Positions 1 to 7,004 of a stretch of 8,495 nt of DNA are shown in pieces. Positions within the stretch are counted from its first letter, which is position 1, and the number at the start of each line of letters is the position of its first letter. A program made the position numbers and the translations under genes. The stretch spans positions 1-8,495 of the forward strand of contig QMOF01000088.1 of the NCBI GenBank assembly GCA_003650185.1, written 5' to 3'. The notes under the pieces were generated by a model. It searched no databases, was not told the origin of the DNA, and saw only the letters and a program-made list of their open reading frames with translations. The DNA comes from Chloroflexota bacterium. Lineage in GTDB: Bacteria > Chloroflexota > Dehalococcoidia > UBA2247 > RBG-13-53-26.

Positions 1-579
1 CATGAGGCGGTATTCCAGCTCGTTGAGGGTCTCTGCCTTCACCCGCAGGGGATTGACAATAGTGGAGTTGCCCAGGAACTCCATGAAATTGAAGCCGCCA
101 AAAGTGGCCGCGTACTGGTCCTGTTTGCCCCCCTTGATCCCCGCTTCAGTCCTCTCGATGTCGTACGCGAGTTCAGCCACTTCGTAATCGGTCAGAGGCA
201 ACCTGAGCCACTGTTTGAACACGCCAACGAGGGCCACGACCAAGGCGGACGAGGTGCCCAGCCCTGAACCGGGAGGGGCGTCGCTGTGCAGGAAGAGGTC
301 GAACCCGCTCTTCAGCCCCATCATCTTGATAGCGGCCTTGACCAGGTCCAGCTTCCCATCGTGCTGCAGGCCTCCGTTGAGGTTGTACTTGGCCACGATG
401 TCGTAGTCCAGAGACTTGACATTAACGGAATCGTCCTGGCGCGCCACCAGGGTACAGTAGGCATATTTGTCTATGGTGGTGCTGAGTACCGCCCCGCCCT
501 TCTCCTCAGGGTACGGGGGGACGTCCGTGCCACCCCCACCAAAGCTGATGCGCAATGGTGCCTTGCTCCTGACAACCAT
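1..579 (-). CDS. hddA: D-glycero-alpha-D-manno-heptose-7-phosphate kinase-like GHMP kinase, C-terminus cut by window edge
   Basis: 193 residues are visible and the frame is still open at base 1. The N-terminus (APLRISFGGGGTDVPPY, residues 7-23) is the substrate-side motif of HddA/FKP-type sugar kinases of the GHMP superfamily. The phosphate-binding loop PGSGLGTSSA is at 103-112 and the conserved GGKQDQYA at 150-157. Family members are about 320-350 residues, so roughly the C-terminal 40% is missing. HddA phosphorylates D-glycero-D-manno-heptose 7-phosphate at C1, giving the 1,7-bisphosphate in the cytoplasm. The start ATG follows a weak GAG-type ribosome site and lies 9 bases after the stop of the phosphatase gene that acts on this bisphosphate, so the two are co-transcribed and probably one pathway. 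The general GHMP assignment is firm. Heptose as substrate is inferred from the motif and the neighbour; a fucose- or other sugar-1-kinase of the same subfamily is the alternative. Confidence 0.87.
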   Translation of the reverse strand, partial: MVVRSKAPLRISFGGGGTDVPPYPEEKGGAVLSTTIDKYAYCTLVARQDDSVNVKSLDYDIVAKYNLNGGLQHDGKLDLVKAAIKMMGLKSGFDLFLHSDAPPGSGLGTSSALVVALVGVFKQWLRLPLTDYEVAELAYDIERTEAGIKGGKQDQYAATFGGFNFMEFLGNSTIVNPLRVKAETLNELEYRLM

Positions 580-588
580 GATCACTCT

Positions 589-1173
589 TTAACGATTGCC
601 TGTCCGCAGGGCTTCTGCCTCCCGCGACCCCACATCCGGCACGATCCACTCGGCTGCCTGGTAAAGACTTGAGGCCACGTAGTCGGCGTTCACCGACCGC
701 GCATCGAGGTTCGCCGCGTTAGGGCCGGTGGTAACCAGTACCGTCCTGCATCCGGCTGCCTTGCCGGCCTCCACATCCCTGCGGTCATCCCCGACCATGT
801 ATGAGAGTCCCAGTTCTATCCCCATCTCGGTCGCTGCCCGAAACAGGAGGGCTGGCTCGGGCTTGCGACACTTGCAGTTCTCGTCGGGATGGTGGGGGCA
901 GTAGTAGACCGCGTCTATCCGTGCGCCGTAAGCGGCCAGGTCATCCCTCATCTTCTGGTGGATGAGTGAGAGGGTGTCCTCGGTGAAGTATCCCCTGGCT
1001 ACCCCTGACTGATTGGTGATCACCACCACCCTGAAGCCGTGGTCGTTCAGCAACCGTATCGCCTCAGGTACGGTGGGCAAGATCTCGAAGTCCTCCACCC
1101 GACGGCAGTAATGGACGTCCCTGGCAATTGTCCCGTCTCTGTCCAGGAACACGACACCCGGTCTCCAGCTCAT
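589..1173 (-). CDS. gmhB: D-glycero-D-manno-heptose-1,7-bisphosphate 7-phosphatase (HAD family)
   Basis: 194 residues, the usual size for GmhB. HAD motif I is DRDGT at 11-15 (nucleophile D11, acid/base D13), motif II ITNQSG at 52-57, motif III K104 and motif IV GDDRRD at 128-133. The zinc-binding insert typical of GmhB and the histidinol-phosphatase relatives is present: C92, H94, C100, C102. The enzyme removes the C7 phosphate of heptose 1,7-bisphosphate before nucleotide activation. The ATG at 1173 is chosen because residues 1-15 align with the HAD core start and a near-consensus promoter ends 15 bases upstream. The frame stays open to 1413, but the extra 80 codons would read through that promoter and look non-coding. 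There is no good Shine-Dalgarno before the ATG, and the predicted leader is only about 8 bases, so initiation may be nearly leaderless. It is followed 9 bases later by the heptose kinase. HisB-type histidinol phosphatase is a less likely alternative given that neighbour. Confidence 0.92.
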   Translation of the reverse strand: MSWRPGVVFLDRDGTIARDVHYCRRVEDFEILPTVPEAIRLLNDHGFRVVVITNQSGVARGYFTEDTLSLIHQKMRDDLAAYGARIDAVYYCPHHPDENCKCRKPEPALLFRAATEMGIELGLSYMVGDDRRDVEAGKAAGCRTVLVTTGPNAANLDARSVNADYVASSLYQAAEWIVPDVGSREAEALRTGNR

Positions 1174-1188
1174 CTCGGACTGGCGCCA

Positions 1189-1217
1189 AATATAATACCC
1201 AGGAATCCTCCTGTCAA
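1189..1217 (-). promoter_or_regulatory. Near-consensus sigma-70 promoter for gmhB-hddA
   Basis: On the minus strand TTGACA (1217-1212) is followed by a 17-base spacer and TATATT (1194-1189). The -35 is perfect and the -10 is 5 of 6. The predicted start of transcription is near 1181, giving only about 8 bases of leader before the gmhB ATG at 1173. Confidence 0.8.
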
Positions 1218-1262
1218 TTGCGCTACCCTCACCCCCGGCGTGAAATGCCTGTTCCCTGGTGA

Positions 1263-1308
1263 CAAAACGGGTGGGGGCTCCCGTCTGCAAGAGAGCCTTT
1301 CCAGGCTC
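1263..1308 (-). promoter_or_regulatory. Attenuator-like set of alternative hairpins (speculative)
   Basis: Read on the minus strand, GAGCCT-GGAA-AGGCTC (1308-1293) is a perfect 6-bp stem with a GNRA-type tetraloop. Then ACGGG (1284-1280) pairs with CCCGT (1271-1267), which is followed by TTTTG, a weak intrinsic-terminator shape. A third pairing, GGCTCTC (1297-1291) with GGGAGCC (1282-1276), is incompatible with both. The set lies upstream of the gmhB promoter, so it would act only on a longer minus-strand transcript, for which I see no clear promoter. It may also be chance in GC-rich DNA. Confidence 0.25.
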
Positions 1309-1434
1309 GACCCGGGCGGCGGGTGGCAAACACCGCTCCCCCGCGAAAGTCGCATTCCCCGCCCCATGACCCGCGGATGGGCGTGTGGGCCATTCGTGCC
1401 CTCCACTTCGCACGCACGAGCGTCTGGCCCGGGG

Positions 1435-1463
1435 TGGCTACCGGCCACGTGTTGGGCTAAAAT
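1435..1463 (+). promoter_or_regulatory. Probable promoter for MBL-fold/carbonic anhydrase pair, with overlapping dyad
   Basis: TAAAAT (1458-1463) is a good -10 (5 of 6). Seventeen bases upstream is TGGCTA (1435-1440), a weak -35 (3 of 6). A dyad GTGGC-taccg-GCCAC (1434-1448) covers the -35 and the upstream spacer, where a regulator could bind. The leader to the ATG at 1497 would be about 27 bases. Confidence 0.4.
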
Positions 1464-1496
1464 GGAGCAACGCGTTTCGGAACAGACAAGGCTGCC

Positions 1497-2171
1497 ATGC
1501 AAGAACCCTTTCGTGTGTGGAAAGACGTCTATGCTATCGGTGGGCCCGACCTGTCCCATCCTTACGACTGCTCCGTCTACCTCGTTGTCTGCGGCAGCGA
1601 CCTGGCGCTCATCGACTGTGGCGCCGGAGAGAGCTTTCACCGACTGGTAAGCAACATCCGGTATCTGGGGTTCAAGGCCGAGGATGTAAGCATCGTCATC
1701 GCCACCCATGCCCATATAGACCACATCGGAGCGCTCTACCGGTTCCGAGAGCAGTGCGGAGCCCGTGTCGTGGCCCACGAACTCGAGGCAAAGGCTATCG
1801 AGACCGGCAAGGGTACCGGTGCAGAGATGTACGGTGTGGGCTACACGCCTTGCCAGGTGGACACAAAGCTGAGCGGTCCGGAGGAGGCACTACAGTGCGG
1901 CAATGTTGAACTCAGGGCCGTTCATATCCCCGGTCACACGCCCGGCAGCATTGCAGTCTACCTCGACATAGGGAAGCGTATCCTGTTCGGCCAGGACATC
2001 CACGGTCCGTACTTCCTGCCTGGATCGGACATAACAGATGCCAAGCTCTCGCTACAGAAGCTGATAGACCTCCGGGCAGACATTCTCTGCGAAGGTCACT
2101 TCGGCATCTACCAGCCAGCCAGCGAGGTGAAGAGGTACATCGAAGGCTACCTCTACGGACTGTACTCCTGA
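1497..2171 (+). CDS. Metallo-beta-lactamase-fold metal-dependent hydrolase
   Basis: 224 residues with the complete MBL metal site: THAHIDH with H71, H73, D75, H76; H147 in HIPGHTPG; D167 in LFGQDIHG; and H201 in CEGHFG. The layout is that of glyoxalase II-like hydrolases, and no extra domain is attached. These are cytosolic, two-metal hydrolases acting on thioesters, lactones or phosphodiesters; the substrate cannot be read from this sequence. There is no signal peptide. The ATG has a modest AAGG ribosome site 7 bases upstream. The carbonic anhydrase-like gene follows after 4 bases, so the two are very likely one transcript. Glyoxalase II proper (hydroxyacylglutathione hydrolase) is unlikely because the long substrate-binding C-terminal domain is missing. 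Confidence 0.9.
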   Translation: MQEPFRVWKDVYAIGGPDLSHPYDCSVYLVVCGSDLALIDCGAGESFHRLVSNIRYLGFKAEDVSIVIATHAHIDHIGALYRFREQCGARVVAHELEAKAIETGKGTGAEMYGVGYTPCQVDTKLSGPEEALQCGNVELRAVHIPGHTPGSIAVYLDIGKRILFGQDIHGPYFLPGSDITDAKLSLQKLIDLRADILCEGHFGIYQPASEVKRYIEGYLYGLYS

Positions 2172-2175
2172 TGAG

Positions 2176-2682
2176 ATGATAGAAAGCTTCAACGGGAAGT
2201 CGGCCAGGATTGCCCCTACAGCTTTCGTCAGTGAGGCGGCTTGCGTCATCGGTGACGTGGAGATAGGTGAGAACTCCAGCGTGTGGCCTGGCGCAATCAT
2301 CCGCGGCGACTTCACCAGCATAAGGATTGGCAACAACTGCCAGATCGAGGACAACTGTGTGGTCCACGCTGGCAGACCGGTGGAGATCGGTGACAACGTG
2401 CATATAGGGCACGGCGCGGTTGTCCATTGTTCCCGGATAGGCAACAACGTGCTCATCGGCAGCAATGCCACCCTTCTGGATGAGGCTGAGATCGGGGACT
2501 CCTGCGTCGTGGCCGCCAACTCCGTGGTCGGTACCGGGATGAGGATACCCGATGACTCCTTCGTGGCTGGTGTCCCGGCAAAGATAAAAGGCAACAGGAC
2601 CCGGTCACAGGCTGCCGCCACCGAGGACGGGGTGAACGCCTATGTCAGGCTGGCGCGTCAGTACAAGCGCGAGGGTCTGTGA
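2176..2682 (+). CDS. Gamma-class carbonic anhydrase-like protein (left-handed beta-helix, CamH/YrdA type)
   Basis: 168 residues built from hexapeptide repeats (for example IGDVEIGENSSV at 25-36 and IGDNVHIGHGAVV at 71-83) that fold as a left-handed beta-helix and trimerise. The metal ligands of the gamma carbonic anhydrase family are in place: H64, H79 and H84. So are the conserved R43 and D45 (RGD) and Q56. The glutamate after RGD that serves as proton shuttle in the methanogen enzyme Cam is F46 here, and the acidic loop is absent, as in the CamH/YrdA subgroup. Many proteins of that subgroup have little proven CO2 hydratase activity, so the catalytic role is uncertain. ATG at 2176 follows a weak GATGAG site, 4 bases after the MBL stop, suggesting translational coupling. 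The gene ends 3 bases before the stop of the convergent Yip1-like gene, leaving no room for a separate terminator. Confidence 0.9.
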   Translation: MIESFNGKSARIAPTAFVSEAACVIGDVEIGENSSVWPGAIIRGDFTSIRIGNNCQIEDNCVVHAGRPVEIGDNVHIGHGAVVHCSRIGNNVLIGSNATLLDEAEIGDSCVVAANSVVGTGMRIPDDSFVAGVPAKIKGNRTRSQAAATEDGVNAYVRLARQYKREGL

Positions 2683-2685
2683 GCG

Positions 2686-3291
2686 TTACAGGGCGGCCGA
2701 GATAGCCAGTACAGCCCACGAGGCGCTGAACAGCACCAGGAGAGGGATGACGCAGGTAGCCACTGCCCTCCTGGTCGAAAAGCTGTAGTTCTGCCTCACA
2801 GCAGTGATGTAGAGATACAGGACCCACGCGAAAAGGGCAAGAGACCCCAGGTAGTACAGCAGGTAGCCTACAGTGGAGGCGAGCAGCGCGCGCAAGAGGG
2901 CCAAAGGGGCGGAGAAGGCCCACGGAAAACTGGCGAAGCAGAGTCCACACAGAAGTCCCATACAGGCCCCCCTGCCATGCAACAATGTGGCTGCCACATG
3001 CAGGACACCGGCCTGTATCCCCAGTGACACCGGTACCAGGCCAAGCCAGACCAGCCACCAGGCGTCAGAGCTGAGCGATCCTCTCTCCAGGCCGAATATC
3101 GCCTCGGCCAGTTCGGGTGGATTGGGAAGGATAACCAGGATAAACACCAGCGAGGTCAGCAATAGTGGCAGCATTGCCCAGCCCCACGGCCTTTTCTGAC
3201 ATACAAAGGAGAGAGCAGCAGACGGTGAGGCCAGGACCTGGTAGAGAATGTCGAGCGCCCCTATTATCGTCCCCCTCTTCACCATTTTCAT
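2686..3291 (-). CDS. Yip1-domain-like integral membrane protein
   Basis: 201 residues with about five hydrophobic segments: 36-56, 78-104, 109-137, 142-165 and 175-198. The stretch around 142-172 (YLLYYLGSLALF ... ITAVRQNYSFS) and the terminal helix resemble the bacterial Yip1 family (PF04893 type). These are multi-pass membrane proteins with no settled function in bacteria. I chose ATG at 3291 because AGGTGG lies 8 bases upstream; an in-frame GTG at 3303, directly after the upstream stop, would add four residues and is the alternative. It is the last gene of the rny run and sits right after the B-box membrane protein. The pairing of these two membrane proteins suggests they work together, but that is inference. 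No catalytic motif is visible. Confidence 0.75.
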   Translation of the reverse strand: MKMVKRGTIIGALDILYQVLASPSAALSFVCQKRPWGWAMLPLLLTSLVFILVILPNPPELAEAIFGLERGSLSSDAWWLVWLGLVPVSLGIQAGVLHVAATLLHGRGACMGLLCGLCFASFPWAFSAPLALLRALLASTVGYLLYYLGSLALFAWVLYLYITAVRQNYSFSTRRAVATCVIPLLVLFSASWAVLAISAAL

Positions 3292-3303
3292 GTCGGACAC
3301 CAC

Positions 3304-3789
3304 CTACTGCAACCGCACCACGGCTACTACTATGCCGAACGCCGGCACCAGAAGGTCGTATAGATCGAAACCAGCAAAGAAAGTAAGCACCCCCGAGGAC
3401 AGGCCGACATTGCCGATGACATAGCTGATGACCACGCAGACAGCAGCGATAACTTGCAGGCCCCGCCCGCGCTTGCGGTTGACCGAGAGGCTCAGCACTT
3501 CAGCTATAGCATACCCCACGCCGGCCGCCACCAGGAAGTTGAACAGAGATACGGCCCCCCAGAACCATGACCAGGCGATTCCGATAGCAGCGGCCAGCCC
3601 CACCCCCATCAGGGTCGCCCTGACGTACTGCTGGGGCGATATCTCAAAGGTGGGTAAGCGCTTAAGGTTGGCGCACTTTCGGCACCGGGCGCCCACCGGG
3701 GTCTGTACCAAGCACCTGGGACAGATGGGGATGCCACATCTGCCGCACGACAGGTTGGTCTCTACCTCGGGGTGGGCAGCGCACTTCAT
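3304..3789 (-). CDS. B-box zinc finger-like membrane protein
   Basis: 161 residues. The N-terminal 40 residues carry eight spaced metal ligands, C3, H6, C15, C18, C23, C26, C36 and C39, matching the B-box type double zinc site found at the N-terminus of some bacterial membrane proteins. Hydrophobic segments follow at about 58-77, 79-97, 111-127 and 145-158, so the zinc module should face the cytoplasm on a multi-spanning anchor. The function is unknown; B-box modules bind proteins in eukaryotes, and a similar adaptor role here is only a guess. The start ATG overlaps the stop of the PHP gene by 4 bases (ATGA), with AAGAGG 7 bases upstream, so translation is probably coupled. The Yip1-like gene begins about 12 bases after the stop. 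Confidence 0.78.
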   Translation of the reverse strand: MKCAAHPEVETNLSCGRCGIPICPRCLVQTPVGARCRKCANLKRLPTFEISPQQYVRATLMGVGLAAAIGIAWSWFWGAVSLFNFLVAAGVGYAIAEVLSLSVNRKRGRGLQVIAAVCVVISYVIGNVGLSSGVLTFFAGFDLYDLLVPAFGIVVAVVRLQ

Positions 3790-4643
3790 TCAAGGGCCTC
3801 TTCAGCCAGGCAGAGGTTCTTCTCCCTCGCCAGACGGAAAAGACGCCGTATGCATTCGGCCGGAACATCCACTCCACCCAGTGGTGTTTCCTCCATGCCT
3901 CCCAACCCGTGGAAATCGCTACCACCGGTGGTGATCAGTCCATACTTTGCGGCAAGGGAAGCAAGATACCTCACCACCCCTCGAGTATACCCGTCGTAGT
4001 ACGCCTCAATGCCCACCAGTCCCACCTTCTGAAGTTGAGCTATCTGCCACTCCAGGTTCTGCATGTCAGCCGGATGGGCCAGCACAGGCAGACCACCTGC
4101 CTTCACTATCAACTCCACAACCTGCTCGGGGGTCAGCTTCTCACGCTCGACGTAGGCTGGGCCATCTCGACCGATAAAGCGGGTAAACGCCTCCTTGAAT
4201 GAAGAGACGTGCCCCCTCTCCACAAGGGCTTGGGCAATGTGGGGCCGACCTATAGAGCCGCTTCCAGCGATCTTCTGGACCCGTCCCCAGTCGACGTCCA
4301 TCCCTAGTTCGGCCAGCTTGGCCACCATCTTCTGGGCTCGCAGCACCCGCGAGTTGCGAAGCCTCTCCAGTACACTCCTCAACTCGGGGTCGAGGTGGTT
4401 GATGAAGTAGCCCAGTATGTGGACCTCGCCATGAGGGACATCCGTGCTTACTTCGACACCAGCTATAAGCTTCAAGCCAGTATAGGCCTGGGCTGCTTCC
4501 AGGGCCGGGGCCACCCCGTCAATACTATCGTGATCGGTGATAGAGATGACCTCCAGACCGAGGTCTGCCGCCATGGCTACCAGTTCCTCTGGGGTGAGGT
4601 GGCCGTCCGAAGCCGTGCTGTGGATGTGGAGATCGGCCTTCAA
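3786..4643 (-). CDS. PHP-domain phosphoesterase (TrpH/YciV, RNase AM-like)
   Basis: 285 residues, the usual length of the TrpH/YciV group. PHP metal ligands are all visible: H6 and H8 (DLHIHS), D13, D37 and H38 (ITDHD), E64, H75, H135 (RPHIAQ), H190 (LAHP), D243 and H245 (SDFHG). Characterised relatives are three-metal enzymes that remove phosphate from 3',5'-nucleotides such as pAp and trim 5' ends of short RNAs and rRNA (E. coli YciV, RNase AM). This would suit a gene following RNase Y and YmdB. The start is TTG at 4643, with GGAG 6 bases upstream and only 3 bases from the ymdB stop; no ATG lies near the conserved N-terminus. Histidinol phosphatase of the PHP type is a less likely alternative. 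The family is firm; the exact substrate is not. Confidence 0.9.
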   Translation of the reverse strand: MKADLHIHSTASDGHLTPEELVAMAADLGLEVISITDHDSIDGVAPALEAAQAYTGLKLIAGVEVSTDVPHGEVHILGYFINHLDPELRSVLERLRNSRVLRAQKMVAKLAELGMDVDWGRVQKIAGSGSIGRPHIAQALVERGHVSSFKEAFTRFIGRDGPAYVEREKLTPEQVVELIVKAGGLPVLAHPADMQNLEWQIAQLQKVGLVGIEAYYDGYTRGVVRYLASLAAKYGLITTGGSDFHGLGGMEETPLGGVDVPAECIRRLFRLAREKNLCLAEEALE

Positions 4644-4646
4644 AGT

Positions 4647-5414
4647 CTACTCCGCTTGTCTGTCAACACGAACCACGCTCACCGCCCGCGCTGTGCTTTC
4701 ATCGATCTCCAGCAAGACCGAGTTGAAAATGGCAGGCCCTTTCCCCACGGAGAGGCGGTGAGGCAACTGGGTAAGGAAACGCCGGATAACTTCCTCGGTG
4801 CTGTCCCCGATGACCGAGTCCGTGGGACCGACCATGCCGATGTCGGTGATGAAAGCGGTGCCGCGAGGCAGGATGCGCGCGTCGGCCGTGCCTACGTGGG
4901 TGTGTGTGCCCAGGACGGCGCTGACTCGGCCGTCGAGATAGCGTCCCAGGGCATTCTTCTCTGAGGTGGCCTCCGCGTGGAAGTCAACTATGATGGCGGC
5001 AGGCTTCTCCTCAAGGCACGCCAGCAACTGGTCCATTGCGCGGAAGGGGCAGTCGGCGTGTCCCATGAAGGTGCGGCCTATCAGGTTCACCACGAGAACC
5101 CTGCGCCACCAGAGGTAACCTCGGCCGGGTACGCTTGGGGGGTAGTTCAACGGCCGCAAGATGGGTAGCGCACCATCAAGGTAGGGGATGATGTCTCTCT
5201 GCGCCCAGATGTGATTGCCCGAGGTCAATACGTCGACGCCAGACTGGAGGAGCTCGTCCGCCGTTTCGGGTGTGAGTCCCTTGCCCCCGGCAGCGTTCTC
5301 GCCGTTGGCTATTACCATGTCCAGGGCTAAGTCGCGGCGCAGGCCTGGCACCAAGCTCCCTACTGCTCTTCTGCCAGGCCTGCCAACGATATCCCCGATT
5401 GCCAGTATCCGCAA
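4647..5414 (-). CDS. ymdB: YmdB-family metallophosphoesterase (2',3'-cyclic nucleotide phosphodiesterase type)
   Basis: 255 residues, close to the family length of about 260. Calcineurin-like motifs are complete: GDIVGRPGR at 7-15 (D8), NGEN at 37-40 (E39, N40), GNH at 66-68 (N67, H68), DFHAE at 144-148 (H146) and GTHTHVGTAD at 169-178 (H171, H173). Bacillus subtilis YmdB hydrolyses 2',3'-cyclic nucleotides and affects RNA levels and biofilm choice, and its gene lies next to rny there too. The start is TTG at 5414, directly giving the family N-terminus MRILAIGDIVG; GGGAG lies 4 bases upstream, slightly close. It begins 16 bases after the rny stop, so both are on one transcript. No residue of the active site appears to be missing. 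Confidence 0.93.
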   Translation of the reverse strand: MRILAIGDIVGRPGRRAVGSLVPGLRRDLALDMVIANGENAAGGKGLTPETADELLQSGVDVLTSGNHIWAQRDIIPYLDGALPILRPLNYPPSVPGRGYLWWRRVLVVNLIGRTFMGHADCPFRAMDQLLACLEEKPAAIIVDFHAEATSEKNALGRYLDGRVSAVLGTHTHVGTADARILPRGTAFITDIGMVGPTDSVIGDSTEEVIRRFLTQLPHRLSVGKGPAIFNSVLLEIDESTARAVSVVRVDRQAE

Positions 5415-5430
5415 TGGACTCCCGGAACCT

Positions 5431-6969
5431 TTACTTCGCGTAGTCTACCGCCCTCGTCTCCCGGATCACAGTGACCCTGATCTGGCCTGGATAGTTCAGA
5501 CTCTCTTCTATCCTCTTCACGATGTCCCGAGCGAGCCTCATTGCGCCGATATCGTCAATGGCTTCGGGCTTTACCATTATGCGGACCTCTCTACCAGCCT
5601 GTATTGCGTATGATTTCTCAACTCCTGGGAAGCTGTTGGCGATCGCCTCCAGGGCTTCCAGGTGCTTCAAGTACTGTTCCAGTGATTCGCGCCTCGCTCC
5701 AGGCCTCGCCCCGCTGATGGCATCAGCAGCAGAGACAATGAACGCCTCCGCGCTGGTCATCTCTACGTCGCCGTGGTGCCCAGCAATAGCATCGGCCACT
5801 TCAGGGGACTTCTCCCACTGTCTGACGATATCGGCGCCAATTATGGCATGAGGCCCTCCGGCATCGGAGTCGATCCCTTTGCCGATATCGTGAAGTAGCC
5901 CAGCCTTCTTAGCAATGTCAACGTTTGCTCCCGTTTCAGCAGCCATCATGCCTGCCAGAAGGGCCACCTCAATGCTGTGAACCAGCACGTTCTGCCCGTA
6001 GCTGAAGCGGTACTTCAAACGCCCCAGCAGCTTGATGAGCTCGGGTGGCAGACCGGGGACTCCGGCCTTGGCCGCCGCTTGCTCTCCCTCAGTCTCGATG
6101 GTAGCCTCTACCTCAGACCTCGCTCTCTGCACCATCTCCTCGATGCGTGCCGGGTGGATGCGACCGTCGAGGATCAGCCTCTCCAAGGCAATGCGGGCAA
6201 TCTCTCGCCGGACCGGGTCGAAGCAAGACAACGTCACCGCCTCGGGCGTGTCATCGATGATCAAGTCCACACCCGTAGCGTGCTCCAAGGCCCTGATGTT
6301 ACGTCCCTCTCGTCCAATCAGCCTGCCCTTCATCTCATCGCTAGGAAGAGGAACAACCGACACGGTGCTCTCAGCCACCACTTCGGTGGCACAGCGCTGG
6401 ATGGCTTGCGACAGAACGTCGCGGGCTCTGGTGACGCACTCCTCTCGCAGTCTGCTTTCCATCTCACGTAGCCGTCTCGATGCCTCGTCACTGATCTCCC
6501 CCTCCATGCGCTGTAGTAGCAACTCCTTGGCCTCCGTAGAAGACATGTTTGCAATCAACTCCAGTTCGTGTTGTTGCCTTTGCCTCAACTCCTCGGCCCT
6601 GGCCCGTGCTCGGTCGATCTCCTTTTCCCTGGCCGACACAGAGTTCTCGCGTCGTTGCAGGCCCTCCTCTCTGCGATCCAGGTTCTCCTCTCTCTGGCTG
6701 AGCCGCTTCTCCACCCGCTGGAGCTCGGCACGGAGTTCCCGGTAGCTGGCCTCTGCCTCGCTCTTGATGTTGAAGGCCTCTTCTTTGGCTTCGAGCAGTA
6801 TGGTCTTCTGCTTCTCGATGGCCTCAGCAACGATCCTGTCGGCTTCCTCCTTTGCTGAGCGAACCCGGCGACTGGCCCTTAGCTGCCTGGAAAAGTGCGC
6901 AATCAAAGCCCCCGCTGCAAGACAAGCCAAGCCGACGGGCACCAGTATTAAGTTGGAAATGACCTTCAC
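5431..6969 (-). CDS. rny: Ribonuclease Y, membrane-anchored endoribonuclease
   Basis: 512 residues from the GTG at 6969, matching the roughly 520 of Bacillus RNase Y. Order of parts: one membrane helix (about 5-25), a long charged coiled coil (about 30-195), a KH RNA-binding domain with GRLIGREGRNIRALE at 215-229, and an HD domain with H331, H360-D361 (LLHDIGKG), H398 and D416 (SAADAISG). RNase Y starts mRNA decay by cutting single-stranded RNA at the inner face of the membrane. It leads the minus-strand run, with a strong promoter about 70 bases upstream. The start is uncertain. The frame is open to an ATG at 7200 that is not credible because it lies beyond the promoter. GTG at 6969 has only a weak upstream site, while ATT at 6960 has GAGGTGA at ideal distance (a 509-residue protein). 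The N-terminal difference does not affect any domain. Confidence 0.96.
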   Translation of the reverse strand: MKVISNLILVPVGLACLAAGALIAHFSRQLRASRRVRSAKEEADRIVAEAIEKQKTILLEAKEEAFNIKSEAEASYRELRAELQRVEKRLSQREENLDRREEGLQRRENSVSAREKEIDRARARAEELRQRQQHELELIANMSSTEAKELLLQRMEGEISDEASRRLREMESRLREECVTRARDVLSQAIQRCATEVVAESTVSVVPLPSDEMKGRLIGREGRNIRALEHATGVDLIIDDTPEAVTLSCFDPVRREIARIALERLILDGRIHPARIEEMVQRARSEVEATIETEGEQAAAKAGVPGLPPELIKLLGRLKYRFSYGQNVLVHSIEVALLAGMMAAETGANVDIAKKAGLLHDIGKGIDSDAGGPHAIIGADIVRQWEKSPEVADAIAGHHGDVEMTSAEAFIVSAADAISGARPGARRESLEQYLKHLEALEAIANSFPGVEKSYAIQAGREVRIMVKPEAIDDIGAMRLARDIVKRIEESLNYPGQIRVTVIRETRAVDYAK

Positions 6970-7004
6970 CTCGCTTTCTGTCTGAAGGTTTCCAGGCTGG
7001 GGGT

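Larger units (their letters stand above)
1174..1496. other. Divergent intergenic region between gmhB and the MBL-fold gene
   Basis: This 323-base, GC-rich gap holds the gmhB promoter (1189-1217), the alternative hairpins (1263-1308) and a probable promoter for the plus-strand gene (1435-1463). The middle, about 1310-1430, is GC-rich with short dyads. I found no tRNA, no recognisable riboswitch core and no convincing small gene in it. Frames on both strands stay open here, but that is expected at this base composition. Confidence 0.6.

Noticed and set aside
1174..1413. N-terminal extension of gmhB to 274 residues
   Set aside because: It reads through the strong gmhB promoter, precedes the normal HAD start by 80 residues, and shows no protein-like character.
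2671..2700. Shared terminator between the convergent carbonic anhydrase-like and Yip1-like genes
   Set aside because: The stops are 3 bases apart, and no stem followed by a T-run is seen in or beside the junction.
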